The notes under the pieces: model-generated | The model's database searches: none | Told to the model about the DNA's origin: nothing | The model's input: only the letters and a program-made list of their open reading frames with translations | Translations under genes and position numbers: made by a program | Shown: piece after piece, positions 26,672 through 34,728 of the stretch | Layout: each line of letters begins with the position of its first letter | Position numbering within the stretch: the stretch's first letter is position 1 | NCBI GenBank assembly: GCA_025055455.1 | Contig: JANWXD010000002.1 | Span: forward strand, 71,808 to 135,807 | From: Bryobacteraceae bacterium | GTDB taxonomy: Bacteria > Acidobacteriota > Terriglobia > Bryobacterales > Bryobacteraceae | DNA: 64,000 nt | Direction: 5' to 3'

Positions 26672-28324
26672 TTGAAGGATCCGCTGCTTTCGCGCCGGCA
26701 GCTTCTGGCGCTGCCGGCGGCGAGTCCCTGGTTGGCGACCCGCTCGGGTGCCGCGGTGGTTCGGCGGCACGACGAGCGGGTTGCCACGTTGCTGAACCAG
26801 CAGATCACCGACCCGGGCAGCCCGTGGCGAGGAGCCTCCCTGGACCAGTTCGGCCTGTGTTTCCCGGTTTCGGCCAGCGGCATGCTGGAGGCGTTCGCTG
26901 CGGCTTTTCTTCATCCCGCTTCGCGCTTCCACCGCGACCTCGCGCTGGTCGAGCGTATGCGGCTGGCGGCAGGCTACCTCGAGCGCGCCCAGAATCCACA
27001 AGGCAACATTGACCTGGTGACGACGAATTTCAATTCGCCCCCGGACACGGCCTTCGTCGTGCATGGCGTGGCGACCATGGGTGTGCTGGCGCGGCGGGCG
27101 GGAGAGCGCGAGCTGGAAGCCCTAGCCGAGCCGTTCCTGCGCCGGGCCGCCGCCGCTCTGGCGACGGGCGGGGTCCATACGCCGAACCACCGCTGGGTGA
27201 TCTGTTCGGCACTGGCGCAGGTGAACGAGCTGTATCCGCATCCAGCCTGGGTTCGCCGCATCGATCAGTGGCTGGCCGAAGGCGTTGACATCGACGGCGA
27301 CGGGCAGTACACCGAACGCAGCACCGCGATCTACAACGCGGTGACGAACCGGGCCCTGGTGGTGATGGCGGCCAAGCTGGCGCGGCCCGAGCTGCTGGAA
27401 CCCGTGCGCCGGAACTTGGAGTGCATGCTGTACCTGTTGCATCCCGGTGGGGAGGTCGTCACGGAGATCTCCCGGCGGCAGGATGCCGGGGAGCGCGGTG
27501 ACATGGGCCGGTACTGGTTCCCGCTGCGTTATCTCGCCCTGCGGGATGGCGACGGTCGTTTCGCAGCTCTCGTGCACCGTCTGGAGCCGGATCACGCCAG
27601 CCTCCCGGCGCTCATGGAGTATCCGGAGCTGAACCAGGAGCTGCCCTCTCCGGCGCCGCTGCCGGAAGACTTCGAGAAGCATTTTCCCGAGCTGGGAATC
27701 GTGCGCCTGCGCCGCGGCCCGGTCAGCGCGACGATTTTCTCCGGCACGGGGCGCTTCTTCGCCCTGCGGCACGGGGAGGCGGTCATGGCGGGTTTGCGCG
27801 TAGCGGCCGCTTTCTTTGGCAAAGGCCAATTCGTCCCGCAGCGACTGGAGAGAAGTCGGGACGGCTGGGAACTTTCACAGAGGATCGAGGCCGGTTACTA
27901 TCAGCCCTTGGATCCTCCGCGGCGCGTCACTCCCGCAATGTGGTATGCCACGCAGGGGGAGCGTCGTCAAAGCGAAATCTGCCAATTCGAATATCGGGCG
28001 ACGGTGACGGAGCTCCGGGATGGCTTCCGGGTTCGCCTCCAGGCTGCGGGGACGCCCGGCGTGCCCGTAGCGGTGGAGATCAACTTCCGCGAAGGAGGGG
28101 AACTCCAGGGCTGTGAACCAGCGCCGGACGCCCCGCAGGCCTGGCTGCTGCGCGGGGAACACGGCACCTACCGTGCCGGGGGCTGGCAGTTGCGCTTCGG
28201 CCCCGGCCGGTGCGAGCACCGGTACACGCAGGTTCGCGGAGCCGCGGCGAAACTCCCCGGCCCGAGCGTTTACGTGACCGGCTTCACGCCCTTCGCCCAC
28301 ACGTTGACCTTTCGCACTGGTTGA
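26672..28324 (+). CDS. Tat-exported alpha/alpha-toroid protein, possibly a heparinase/polysaccharide lyase relative
   Basis: The start is not certain: TTG at 26672 (or 26669) gives KDPLLSRRQLLALPAASPW, a twin-arginine signal, and lies 13 bases after the receptor stop. The product is about 550 residues. Residues about 40-290 are regular helices with motifs FNSPPDTAFVVHGVATMGVL, HTPNHRWVICSALAQV and DGDGQYTERSTAIYNAVTNR. The His, Tyr and Arg/Glu residues in these motifs are set like those of toroid lyases such as heparinases and alginate lyases. The second half looks beta-rich (FRVRLQAAGTPGVPVAVEINF). A role in degrading the ligand of the adjoining receptor is inferred. The family assignment is tentative. 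Confidence 0.65.
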   Translation: MKDPLLSRRQLLALPAASPWLATRSGAAVVRRHDERVATLLNQQITDPGSPWRGASLDQFGLCFPVSASGMLEAFAAAFLHPASRFHRDLALVERMRLAAGYLERAQNPQGNIDLVTTNFNSPPDTAFVVHGVATMGVLARRAGERELEALAEPFLRRAAAALATGGVHTPNHRWVICSALAQVNELYPHPAWVRRIDQWLAEGVDIDGDGQYTERSTAIYNAVTNRALVVMAAKLARPELLEPVRRNLECMLYLLHPGGEVVTEISRRQDAGERGDMGRYWFPLRYLALRDGDGRFAALVHRLEPDHASLPALMEYPELNQELPSPAPLPEDFEKHFPELGIVRLRRGPVSATIFSGTGRFFALRHGEAVMAGLRVAAAFFGKGQFVPQRLERSRDGWELSQRIEAGYYQPLDPPRRVTPAMWYATQGERRQSEICQFEYRATVTELRDGFRVRLQAAGTPGVPVAVEINFREGGELQGCEPAPDAPQAWLLRGEHGTYRAGGWQLRFGPGRCEHRYTQVRGAAAKLPGPSVYVTGFTPFAHTLTFRTG

Positions 28325-28537
28325 GGGGTGGTCGGCCTCGCCTGCCTTCGAGAAGTTGGGAGGGCGGTGAGGACGGTGATGCTCTGCGGGGCCGCGGTGC
28401 AGCCATCGAATGGCACGGGCGGCTCTTGGCCGGGTAGGAGACCGCACGCGGGTCGGGCCGGTCGTGGGAACGCAAGGGGTCACAGGGAAAAGTGGAGTGG
28501 ATGATTTTGAGGGATCCCGCTCCAGCACAATGGGGTT
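28325..28537. other. Intergenic stretch before the FkbM-type gene
   Basis: About 213 bases with GC-rich filler. No gene, clear promoter or terminator with a T-run was seen. Confidence 0.3.
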
Positions 28538-29506
28538 ATGACCCTGAACACTCTAGTCAACCGAGCCAAGCAATCCCATGTGTTCAGACCGTTGCTGACC
28601 GCACTGCCTCCGGGCGTAAAGGCAACCCTTCGGCGAATGCTCGACCGGCTGACCCGGCCTTCGCGGCTGGAGCAGTTGCGCCAGGAAGTCTCCGTCACCA
28701 ACGACTTGCTGGCCCGGCTCCTCTATGAACTGGCGCGGGAAAGCCCCCGCTTCCGCGATCCGCAGCGGCTGCTGGGCAGCGGCTTCAAAGTGTTCTCCAT
28801 GCACGACGAGGACGGCATCATCGAGGAGATCTTCCGCCGGATCGGCGAGACCAACCGATGGTTCGTGGAGTTCGGCGCCGGCGACGGACTGGAAAATTGC
28901 ACGACGTACCTGCTGATGAAGGGCTGGTCTGGCGCTTGGATCGAAGGCAGCGCCGCCTGCTAGGAGGCGATCCTGAAAAACCTCTCTTTTGCCATCCGCG
29001 AGGGCCGCCTGCGCGTCAAATACAGCTTCATCACCGCTGAAAACATCGAGAGCTTGTTGGACGAGCTCGGGGTCCCCGAGGAGTTCGATTTCTTGAGCAT
29101 CGACATTGACCGCAGCGATTATTGGGTTTGGGACGCGATCCGGCGCTACCGCCCCAGGGTCGTGGCGATCGAGTACAACGCCAGTTGGATGGCCTCCGTG
29201 GCGTGCGTGGTGCCCTACGCGGCCTATGCGACCTGGGACGGAACGAACTATCACGGCGCAAGCCTGAAAGCCCTCGAACGGCTAGGCCGGCGCAAAGGGT
29301 ACTGTCTGGTTGGGTGCAACTATTCCGGGGTCAACAGCTTTTTTGTCCGCGAGGACCTCGCCGGAGGGGGGCGGTTCAAGGAGCCCTTCACGGCCGAGAA
29401 CCATTTCGAGCCCCCGCGCCACATTCGAATGCCGAGCGGCGCCAAGCGTGCCATCGGTCCGGTCGTGTTCATTGACGACACGCTTCAAAAATCCACTTCC
29501 GCGTAG
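28538..29506 (+). pseudogene. FkbM-family methyltransferase gene interrupted by an in-frame TAG
   Basis: One reading frame from ATG 28538 to the stop at 29504-29506 would encode about 322 residues, but TAG at 28961-28963 interrupts it after residue 141. Before the stop there is an N-terminal helical part and the SAM-binding motif WFVEFGAGDGLENCTTYLL. After it the same frame goes straight on with KYSFITAENIESLLDELGVP and the typical FDFLSIDIDRSDYWVWDAI. Homology-like sequence on both sides with no frame change argues for a single nonsense mutation, a sequencing error, or read-through. AGGAGG overlaps the TAG, but the next codon that could restart is a CTG. FkbM proteins methylate glycan or glycolipid hydroxyls. 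Confidence 0.8.
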
Positions 29507-29671
29507 TGTACAGCTCCGAAAATCAAAATTTCTGCTCTTAGGCGAAGCGACGGCCGGCTGCCAAGTTGCTGTATCCTCACATCTAGGAGGCGGCCCGGAC
29601 GGAAGGTGAGGTTGGCAGCCAACGTGCAGGCCGAACGGGGACACTGCGGGGGTGTCCCGCCGAGGTTTATT
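29507..29671. other. Intergenic stretch before the sensor kinase gene
   Basis: About 165 bases. It holds an AT-rich patch (near 29516-29540) and AGGAGG at 29585-29590 some 15 bases before an alternative GTG start at 29606. No clear promoter was seen. Confidence 0.3.
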
Positions 29672-32575
29672 GTGAGGGATCTGAAAGGCCAGCTTGTCAC
29701 GGCGCTGCTGATCATTCTCACCGTTGCGGCAGTTGTGTCGGCGGCCCTTAATTTTCAGCAGCAGCGGAAGTTCCGGATCCCGGACGACGGGGTGGTCTGG
29801 GTGGACCGCAACGGCCGCGTCGAGGTGCTGTATCTGACGCCGGGGGGGCCTGCGGCCAAGGCGGGGCTCCGCAGCGGCGACGCCCTCCTGCGCATCAACG
29901 GCATTCGGGTTCACCAAGCCACCGACGTCACGAAAATTCTGGTCGGTTTGGGGGCTTGGAGCAAGGCCCGCTACGGGATACACCGCAGGGGAGTGGAAGT
30001 TGATGTCCCCGTAATCATCGCCGAAACGGCTCCCCAGCCGGCTCTCTATTACCAGTACGCGCTGGGGCTGGCTTACCTCGCCATCGGTCTGTTCGTCTAT
30101 TTCCGCCGCGCCGGCGCCCAGAAGGCGACTCATTTCTACCTGCTGTGTCTGGCGTCGTTTGTGCTCTCCGCCTTCCACTACACAGGCAAGCTGAACAATT
30201 TCGACAAGGTTATGTACTGGGGGAACGTGGCGGCCGGGTTGCTGGTCCCCGCGCTGTTCCTCCACTTCTGCCTCACGTTTCCGGAACCACGCGCCTGGCT
30301 GCGGGGCTGGCGCGCGGGGGTGCTGTACGCCCCTGCGGCGGCGCTGTTGGCCCTGTTTTTCGGTTTCGCCTCGGGGATGTTGCGGGCCGACATCCCGGGT
30401 GTGGAACTGAGGTGGTTGTTGGACCGGGTTTGGCTGGCGGTGCTGCTCGCCGGCTATGTTGCCGGGGGCTTGGCCCTTTGGCGGCGCCAGCGGCAAGTCA
30501 GCGATCCGGTCGTGCGCCAGCAATTGAAGTGGTTACGCAACGGCGCGCTCCTAGGGGTGATCCCCTTCGGTGTGTTGTACGTCGTGCCGTACGTGCTGGG
30601 CGCCTTGCCGGGTCCGTACCTTTCGCTGTCGGTCTTTTCACTGGGATTGATCCCGTTGACCTGGGCCTATGCGGTGTTGCGCTACCGGCTCATGGACGTG
30701 GACATCATCTTTCAGCAGGGCTACGTCTACACGCTGGCGACCCTGGCGGTCATCGGCGTCTTCTACGGGTTGATCTTCTCGCTGGGGCGGTTCGAAGAAC
30801 TGAGCCCAGCCGCGGGGATCCTGCTGATTGTAATTGCCGCTTTCGTCTTCCAGCCGATTCGCGCCTGGATCCAGGAACAGCTGGACCGGTATTACTTCTA
30901 CAAGGATCGCTACGATTACCGGCGCACCCTCATCGAGTTCGCCAGAGAACTGGGCGCCGAAACCGACTTAGACGCCATGTTGGATGCTGTGGCGGAGCGG
31001 CTCATGCGGACGCTGTCGGTGGAACGCGTGGCCGTATTTGTGGCCTCGGAAAACGAGACTGGGTTTGCGCTGGAACTGGCGGCGGGCGGCGAGCGGGGGG
31101 CTTGGCTGAGCGATCCGTCGCGGCCCCTGGACTTGAGCTTTTTGAGCGCCACCCCCGCCAAGCCGTATCTGTTCTTCGAACGGCCGCGGCATCCTTTGGA
31201 CGTGGTTTCGCGCCAGTGGCCGGCCTCGGTGCGACGTACTTTGGCCGACCTGGACCTCACCTACTACATCCCTTGCTCGGTGCGCGGCCGGACCATTGCC
31301 TGGCTCGGGCTCAGCCGCACCACCAAGGGCGATTTTCTGTCGAGCGATGACGTCGAGCTGTTGCTGACGCTGGCCGGCTATTTGGCCATCGCCAACGAGA
31401 ACGCCCGTCACTACCGTTCGCTGCAACGCAAGGTGGAAGAAAACGAGCGGCTCCGGGAGTTCAACGAGAACATCGTCGAGTCCATCAACGTGGGCATCGT
31501 GGCGGCCGGGCTGGAAGACCGGGTGGAAAGCTGGAACCACCGGATGGAGGAGCTCACGGGCATCCCTCGCCAGATGGCGCTGGGGCAGCCGCTCGCCCGG
31601 CTGTTTCCGCCGGAGCTGGCCGCTCAGTTCGAACGGGTGCGCGAGCATACCGGCATCCACCATATCTACAAGTTTTCGCTGGGGCGCCCGGCGCTGGCGG
31701 CATCGACCGGTCTTGGGGGCAACGGCTCGAGTGGAAACGGAGATGGGACTGCGGCGCGGGAAGAGGCCGGCGAGGCCATCGTGAATATCGCGGTCGCTCC
31801 GCTGGTGACGCGGGAGGGCCAGCGCATCGGCCGGCTGATCATCTTCGACGACATTACGGAGCGGGCCGAACTCGAGCGTCGTCTGGTGCAGGCCGACAAG
31901 CTGAGTTCCATCGGACTGCTGGCGGCTGGCGTCGCGCACGAGGTGAACACGCCTTTGGCCGTGATTTCCACCTACGCGCAAATGCTGGCCAAACAGATTT
32001 CCGGGGATCAGCAAAAGGCCGCGCTGCTCGACAAGATCGCCAAACAAACGTTCCGCGCGAGCGAGATCGTCAACGCGCTGTTGAACTTTTCCCGCACCTC
32101 GCCCAAGGAGTTCACCGAGGTGGATCTGGGGCGGGTGATCCGCGAGACCCTGAGCCTGATCGAGCACCAGCTGGCGAGAGCGCGCATCGAAGTGCGCCTC
32201 GAACTGGAGGAGCCGCTGCCCCTGCTGCGGGGCGACGCGGGCAAACTCCAGCAGGTGTTCCTGAACTTGTTCCTGAACGCCCGCGACGCCATGGAGGAGG
32301 GCGGAGTGCTGGGCGTGCGGGCGCGGCCGAGCGAGCGCGGCGTGGAGGTAGAGGTTTCCGATACCGGCCGCGGCATCCCGCCGGAGCACTTGCACCGCAT
32401 CTATGACCCCTTCTTCACGACCAAGCCGTCGCGGAAAGGCACCGGGCTCGGGCTGGCTGTGACGTACGGCATCGTCCGGGAGCACGGCGGGCTGATCGAC
32501 GTGGAGAGCAAGCCGGGGCAGGGCACACGCTTCCACCTGGATTTCCCCGCCGTCAAGAAGGCGGTCCATGCCTGA
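29672..32575 (+). CDS. Membrane sensor histidine kinase with PDZ, GAF and PAS domains
   Basis: This is the sensor of a two-component pair. GTG at 29672 is preferred (GAGG before it, directly ahead of the first helix); GTG at 29606 would add 22 residues. Of about 967 residues, the first helix is followed by a PDZ-like domain (about 45-115, LTPGGPAAKAGLRSGDALLR). About eight membrane helices follow (about 120-395), then a GAF domain (about 430-580) and a PAS domain (about 600-710). The kinase core has H-box His756 in AAGVAHEVNTPLA, N-box FLNLFLNARDAMEEGG, and G-boxes DTGRGIP and GTGLGLAVTYG. A periplasmic PDZ next to a multi-helix sensor suggests detection of envelope proteins or peptides. Its stop overlaps the response regulator start by eight bases. 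Confidence 0.92.
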   Translation: MRDLKGQLVTALLIILTVAAVVSAALNFQQQRKFRIPDDGVVWVDRNGRVEVLYLTPGGPAAKAGLRSGDALLRINGIRVHQATDVTKILVGLGAWSKARYGIHRRGVEVDVPVIIAETAPQPALYYQYALGLAYLAIGLFVYFRRAGAQKATHFYLLCLASFVLSAFHYTGKLNNFDKVMYWGNVAAGLLVPALFLHFCLTFPEPRAWLRGWRAGVLYAPAAALLALFFGFASGMLRADIPGVELRWLLDRVWLAVLLAGYVAGGLALWRRQRQVSDPVVRQQLKWLRNGALLGVIPFGVLYVVPYVLGALPGPYLSLSVFSLGLIPLTWAYAVLRYRLMDVDIIFQQGYVYTLATLAVIGVFYGLIFSLGRFEELSPAAGILLIVIAAFVFQPIRAWIQEQLDRYYFYKDRYDYRRTLIEFARELGAETDLDAMLDAVAERLMRTLSVERVAVFVASENETGFALELAAGGERGAWLSDPSRPLDLSFLSATPAKPYLFFERPRHPLDVVSRQWPASVRRTLADLDLTYYIPCSVRGRTIAWLGLSRTTKGDFLSSDDVELLLTLAGYLAIANENARHYRSLQRKVEENERLREFNENIVESINVGIVAAGLEDRVESWNHRMEELTGIPRQMALGQPLARLFPPELAAQFERVREHTGIHHIYKFSLGRPALAASTGLGGNGSSGNGDGTAAREEAGEAIVNIAVAPLVTREGQRIGRLIIFDDITERAELERRLVQADKLSSIGLLAAGVAHEVNTPLAVISTYAQMLAKQISGDQQKAALLDKIAKQTFRASEIVNALLNFSRTSPKEFTEVDLGRVIRETLSLIEHQLARARIEVRLELEEPLPLLRGDAGKLQQVFLNLFLNARDAMEEGGVLGVRARPSERGVEVEVSDTGRGIPPEHLHRIYDPFFTTKPSRKGTGLGLAVTYGIVREHGGLIDVESKPGQGTRFHLDFPAVKKAVHA

Positions 32576-34043
32576 CACGATGGTTGCCGCTGGCGGCGCC
32601 CGCAGCGCGAAAGGCCGGATTCTCGTGGTGGACGACGAGGCGGACATCCGCGAGAGCCTTTCGGACTTGCTCGGGCTGGAAGGCTACGCGGTGGACGTCG
32701 CCGATTCCGCAGCCGAGGGCCTGCAGAAGCTGGAGTCCGCCCCTTACGACTTGCTGTTGCTCGACCTGATGCTGCCGGACCGCTCCGGACTGGAGCTGCT
32801 GCGCGAGATTCGCAAGCGCGACCAGGAGACGCCCATCTTCTTGATCACGGCGTACGGCTCCACGCGAGTCGCCGTGGAGGCCATGAAAGCCGGCGCCAAC
32901 GATTTCTTCGAAAAGCCGTGGAACAATGAAAAGCTGCTCGTAGAAATCGAGCGGATGATCGCCAAGCGCCGGCTCGAGCACGAGAACATCCAGCTGAAGC
33001 GGGCGCTGAAGCAGCGCTACAGCTTCCCGAACATCGTGGGCAAGAGCGAGCAAATGGTCCGGGTGCTGGACCTGGTGACGCAGGTGGCGCCCACGCGCTC
33101 GACGGTGCTGATTACGGGCGAGACCGGCACGGGAAAGGAGCTGATCGCCAAGGCGATTCATGCCGCCTCGCCCCGGGCGGATCACATGTTCGTGGCGGTC
33201 AACAGCGGCTCGCTGCCGCCCGAGCTGCTCGAGTCCATGCTGTTCGGCCACGTCAAGGGCGCCTACACCGGCGCTGTGGCCTCGCGGAAGGGATACTTCG
33301 AGATCGCCGACAAGGGCACGATCTTTTTCGACGAGATCGGCACGCTGACGCCGGAGACGCAGGTCAAGCTGCTGCGCGTCATCCAGGAAAAGGAGTTCAT
33401 GCCCCTGGGCTCGAACGAGGTGATCCGGGTCGACGTGCGCATCCTGGCGGCGACGAACGCCGACTTGAAGAAGCTGGTGGAAGAGGGCAAATTTCGGGAG
33501 GATCTGTACTACCGGCTCAACGTGATCAACATCTGTCTGCCGCCGCTGCGGGAGCGCAAAGAAGACATTCCGTTGCTGGTGGAGCATTTCTTCGACAAGT
33601 ACTGCCGGGAGAATGAAAAATTCCTCGGGCCGGACGGCCGGTCCCTGCTGCGGTTCGATGCGGAAGCCATGCAGATTCTCAAGGAACATTCTTGGCCCGG
33701 CAATGTACGCGAGCTGGAAAACGTGGTGGAGCGCGCCGTCGTGCTGGCTTCGAGCCCGGTGGTGTCCGTCGAGGTGTTGCCCGACCACCTGCTGCACGCC
33801 AGCGGCCTCCGCATCCGGCGCGACGAAAGCGGCCGCCTCCCGCCGGATGCCTCGCTGTTCGAAATGGTGGCCGACTATGAACGCAATCTCATTCTGAGGT
33901 ACCTGGAAGAAGCCGGGTGGAGCCAGACCGAGGCGGCCGAACGGCTGCGGGTGCCGCTGTCGACGCTCAACCAAAAGATCAAGCGCCTCAATATCGAAGT
34001 TAGGAGACGCTCCGAGCTGGCCCGGGCTGAGCGGGGCGCGTGA
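32568..34043 (+). CDS. Sigma-54-dependent response regulator, NtrC family
   Basis: The partner of the preceding kinase has 491 residues. Residues about 15-130 form a receiver domain with Asp66 (LLLLDLMLPD) as the likely phosphorylation site. Residues about 155-385 form an AAA+ domain with Walker A GETGTGKE (about 184) and Walker B GTIFFDEIG. The sigma-54 contact loop reads GAYTGA (about 231) in place of GAFTGA. A Fis-type helix-turn-helix occupies about 445-485 (WSQTEAAERLRVPLSTLNQKIK). It should activate sigma-54 promoters; the targets are unknown. A Tyr in the GAFTGA loop is a known natural variant that can remain active. Confidence 0.95.
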   Translation: MPDTMVAAGGARSAKGRILVVDDEADIRESLSDLLGLEGYAVDVADSAAEGLQKLESAPYDLLLLDLMLPDRSGLELLREIRKRDQETPIFLITAYGSTRVAVEAMKAGANDFFEKPWNNEKLLVEIERMIAKRRLEHENIQLKRALKQRYSFPNIVGKSEQMVRVLDLVTQVAPTRSTVLITGETGTGKELIAKAIHAASPRADHMFVAVNSGSLPPELLESMLFGHVKGAYTGAVASRKGYFEIADKGTIFFDEIGTLTPETQVKLLRVIQEKEFMPLGSNEVIRVDVRILAATNADLKKLVEEGKFREDLYYRLNVINICLPPLRERKEDIPLLVEHFFDKYCRENEKFLGPDGRSLLRFDAEAMQILKEHSWPGNVRELENVVERAVVLASSPVVSVEVLPDHLLHASGLRIRRDESGRLPPDASLFEMVADYERNLILRYLEEAGWSQTEAAERLRVPLSTLNQKIKRLNIEVRRRSELARAERGA

Positions 34044-34078
34044 CGGCCTGCGCGTGTGGAGGAGCGTGGAATCGAATC

Positions 34079-34705
34079 ATGCAGGCACAGTTCCCGCTGC
34101 TTTTGGCCGCCGTCAGTCTGGTGTCCTGCCAGCAAGAACGCACCGAACTTGCACCAAAGCCAGCCGCTGCCCCGGTCAAGATTCTGCACTTTTACGCCTC
34201 TCCGTCCCACATCGAACCCGGCAGTGCGGTCACCGTGTGCTACGGCGTGGAAAATGCGCGCTCGGTGCGGCTGGACCCGCCGGTGGAATCGCTCGCGCCG
34301 GTGTTCCACCGCTGCTTTCAAGTTGCGCCATCGCGTACCACCACGTACACGCTCATGGCCGAGGGGGGAGACGGGACCACCGCCCGTGCGAGCTTCACCA
34401 TTCACGTCGTCAGCGCCCGAGCGGCGGCGGAGCTCGCCACGCCCACTGAGGCGGAATCGCCGCGCGAAATGATCCAACTGTTCGCCGCCAGCGCCGCGGA
34501 GATTCCGCCCGGTCAGCCGGTCACGCTGTGCTACGGGGTCCACGGGGCGGCCTCGGTACAGGTGGAGCCTTACGGCTTGCCGCTCAAGCCCGCGGAAAGA
34601 TTCTGCTTCTCGGTGCGGCCGGCGGTGACGACGACCTACGTTCTCACCGCGACGGCCTCTGACGGCCGGCAGGAGCAGGCCCAACTCACCGTGCGCGTGC
34701 GCTGA
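34079..34705 (+). CDS. Lipoprotein with two tandem Ig-like repeats
   Basis: ATG at 34079 gives a short signal ending in a lipobox (LVSC, Cys about 17) and a product of 208 residues; the open frame extends to 34040 but without a signal. Two repeats of about 80 residues follow. Each starts with a KILHFYASPSHIEPG or EMIQLFAASAAEIPPG type strand, continues with VTVCYGVENARSV or VTLCYGVHGAASV, has an F(S/Q)V strand with a Cys, and ends in TTTYTLMAE or TTTYVLTAT. Each repeat has a Cys pair that could form a disulfide. The fold is probably immunoglobulin-like. It follows the two-component genes closely and may be a binding or sensory accessory protein. The function is unknown. Confidence 0.75.
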   Translation: MQAQFPLLLAAVSLVSCQQERTELAPKPAAAPVKILHFYASPSHIEPGSAVTVCYGVENARSVRLDPPVESLAPVFHRCFQVAPSRTTTYTLMAEGGDGTTARASFTIHVVSARAAAELATPTEAESPREMIQLFAASAAEIPPGQPVTLCYGVHGAASVQVEPYGLPLKPAERFCFSVRPAVTTTYVLTATASDGRQEQAQLTVRVR

Positions 34706-34728
34706 CTTGACGGTGGTCCTGGGCCGCG

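Noticed and set aside
28961-28963. Pyrrolysine or programmed TAG read-through in the FkbM gene
   Set aside because: No stem-loop typical of a read-through element was recognised after the TAG, and the family does not use a special residue there. A mutation or sequencing error is simpler.
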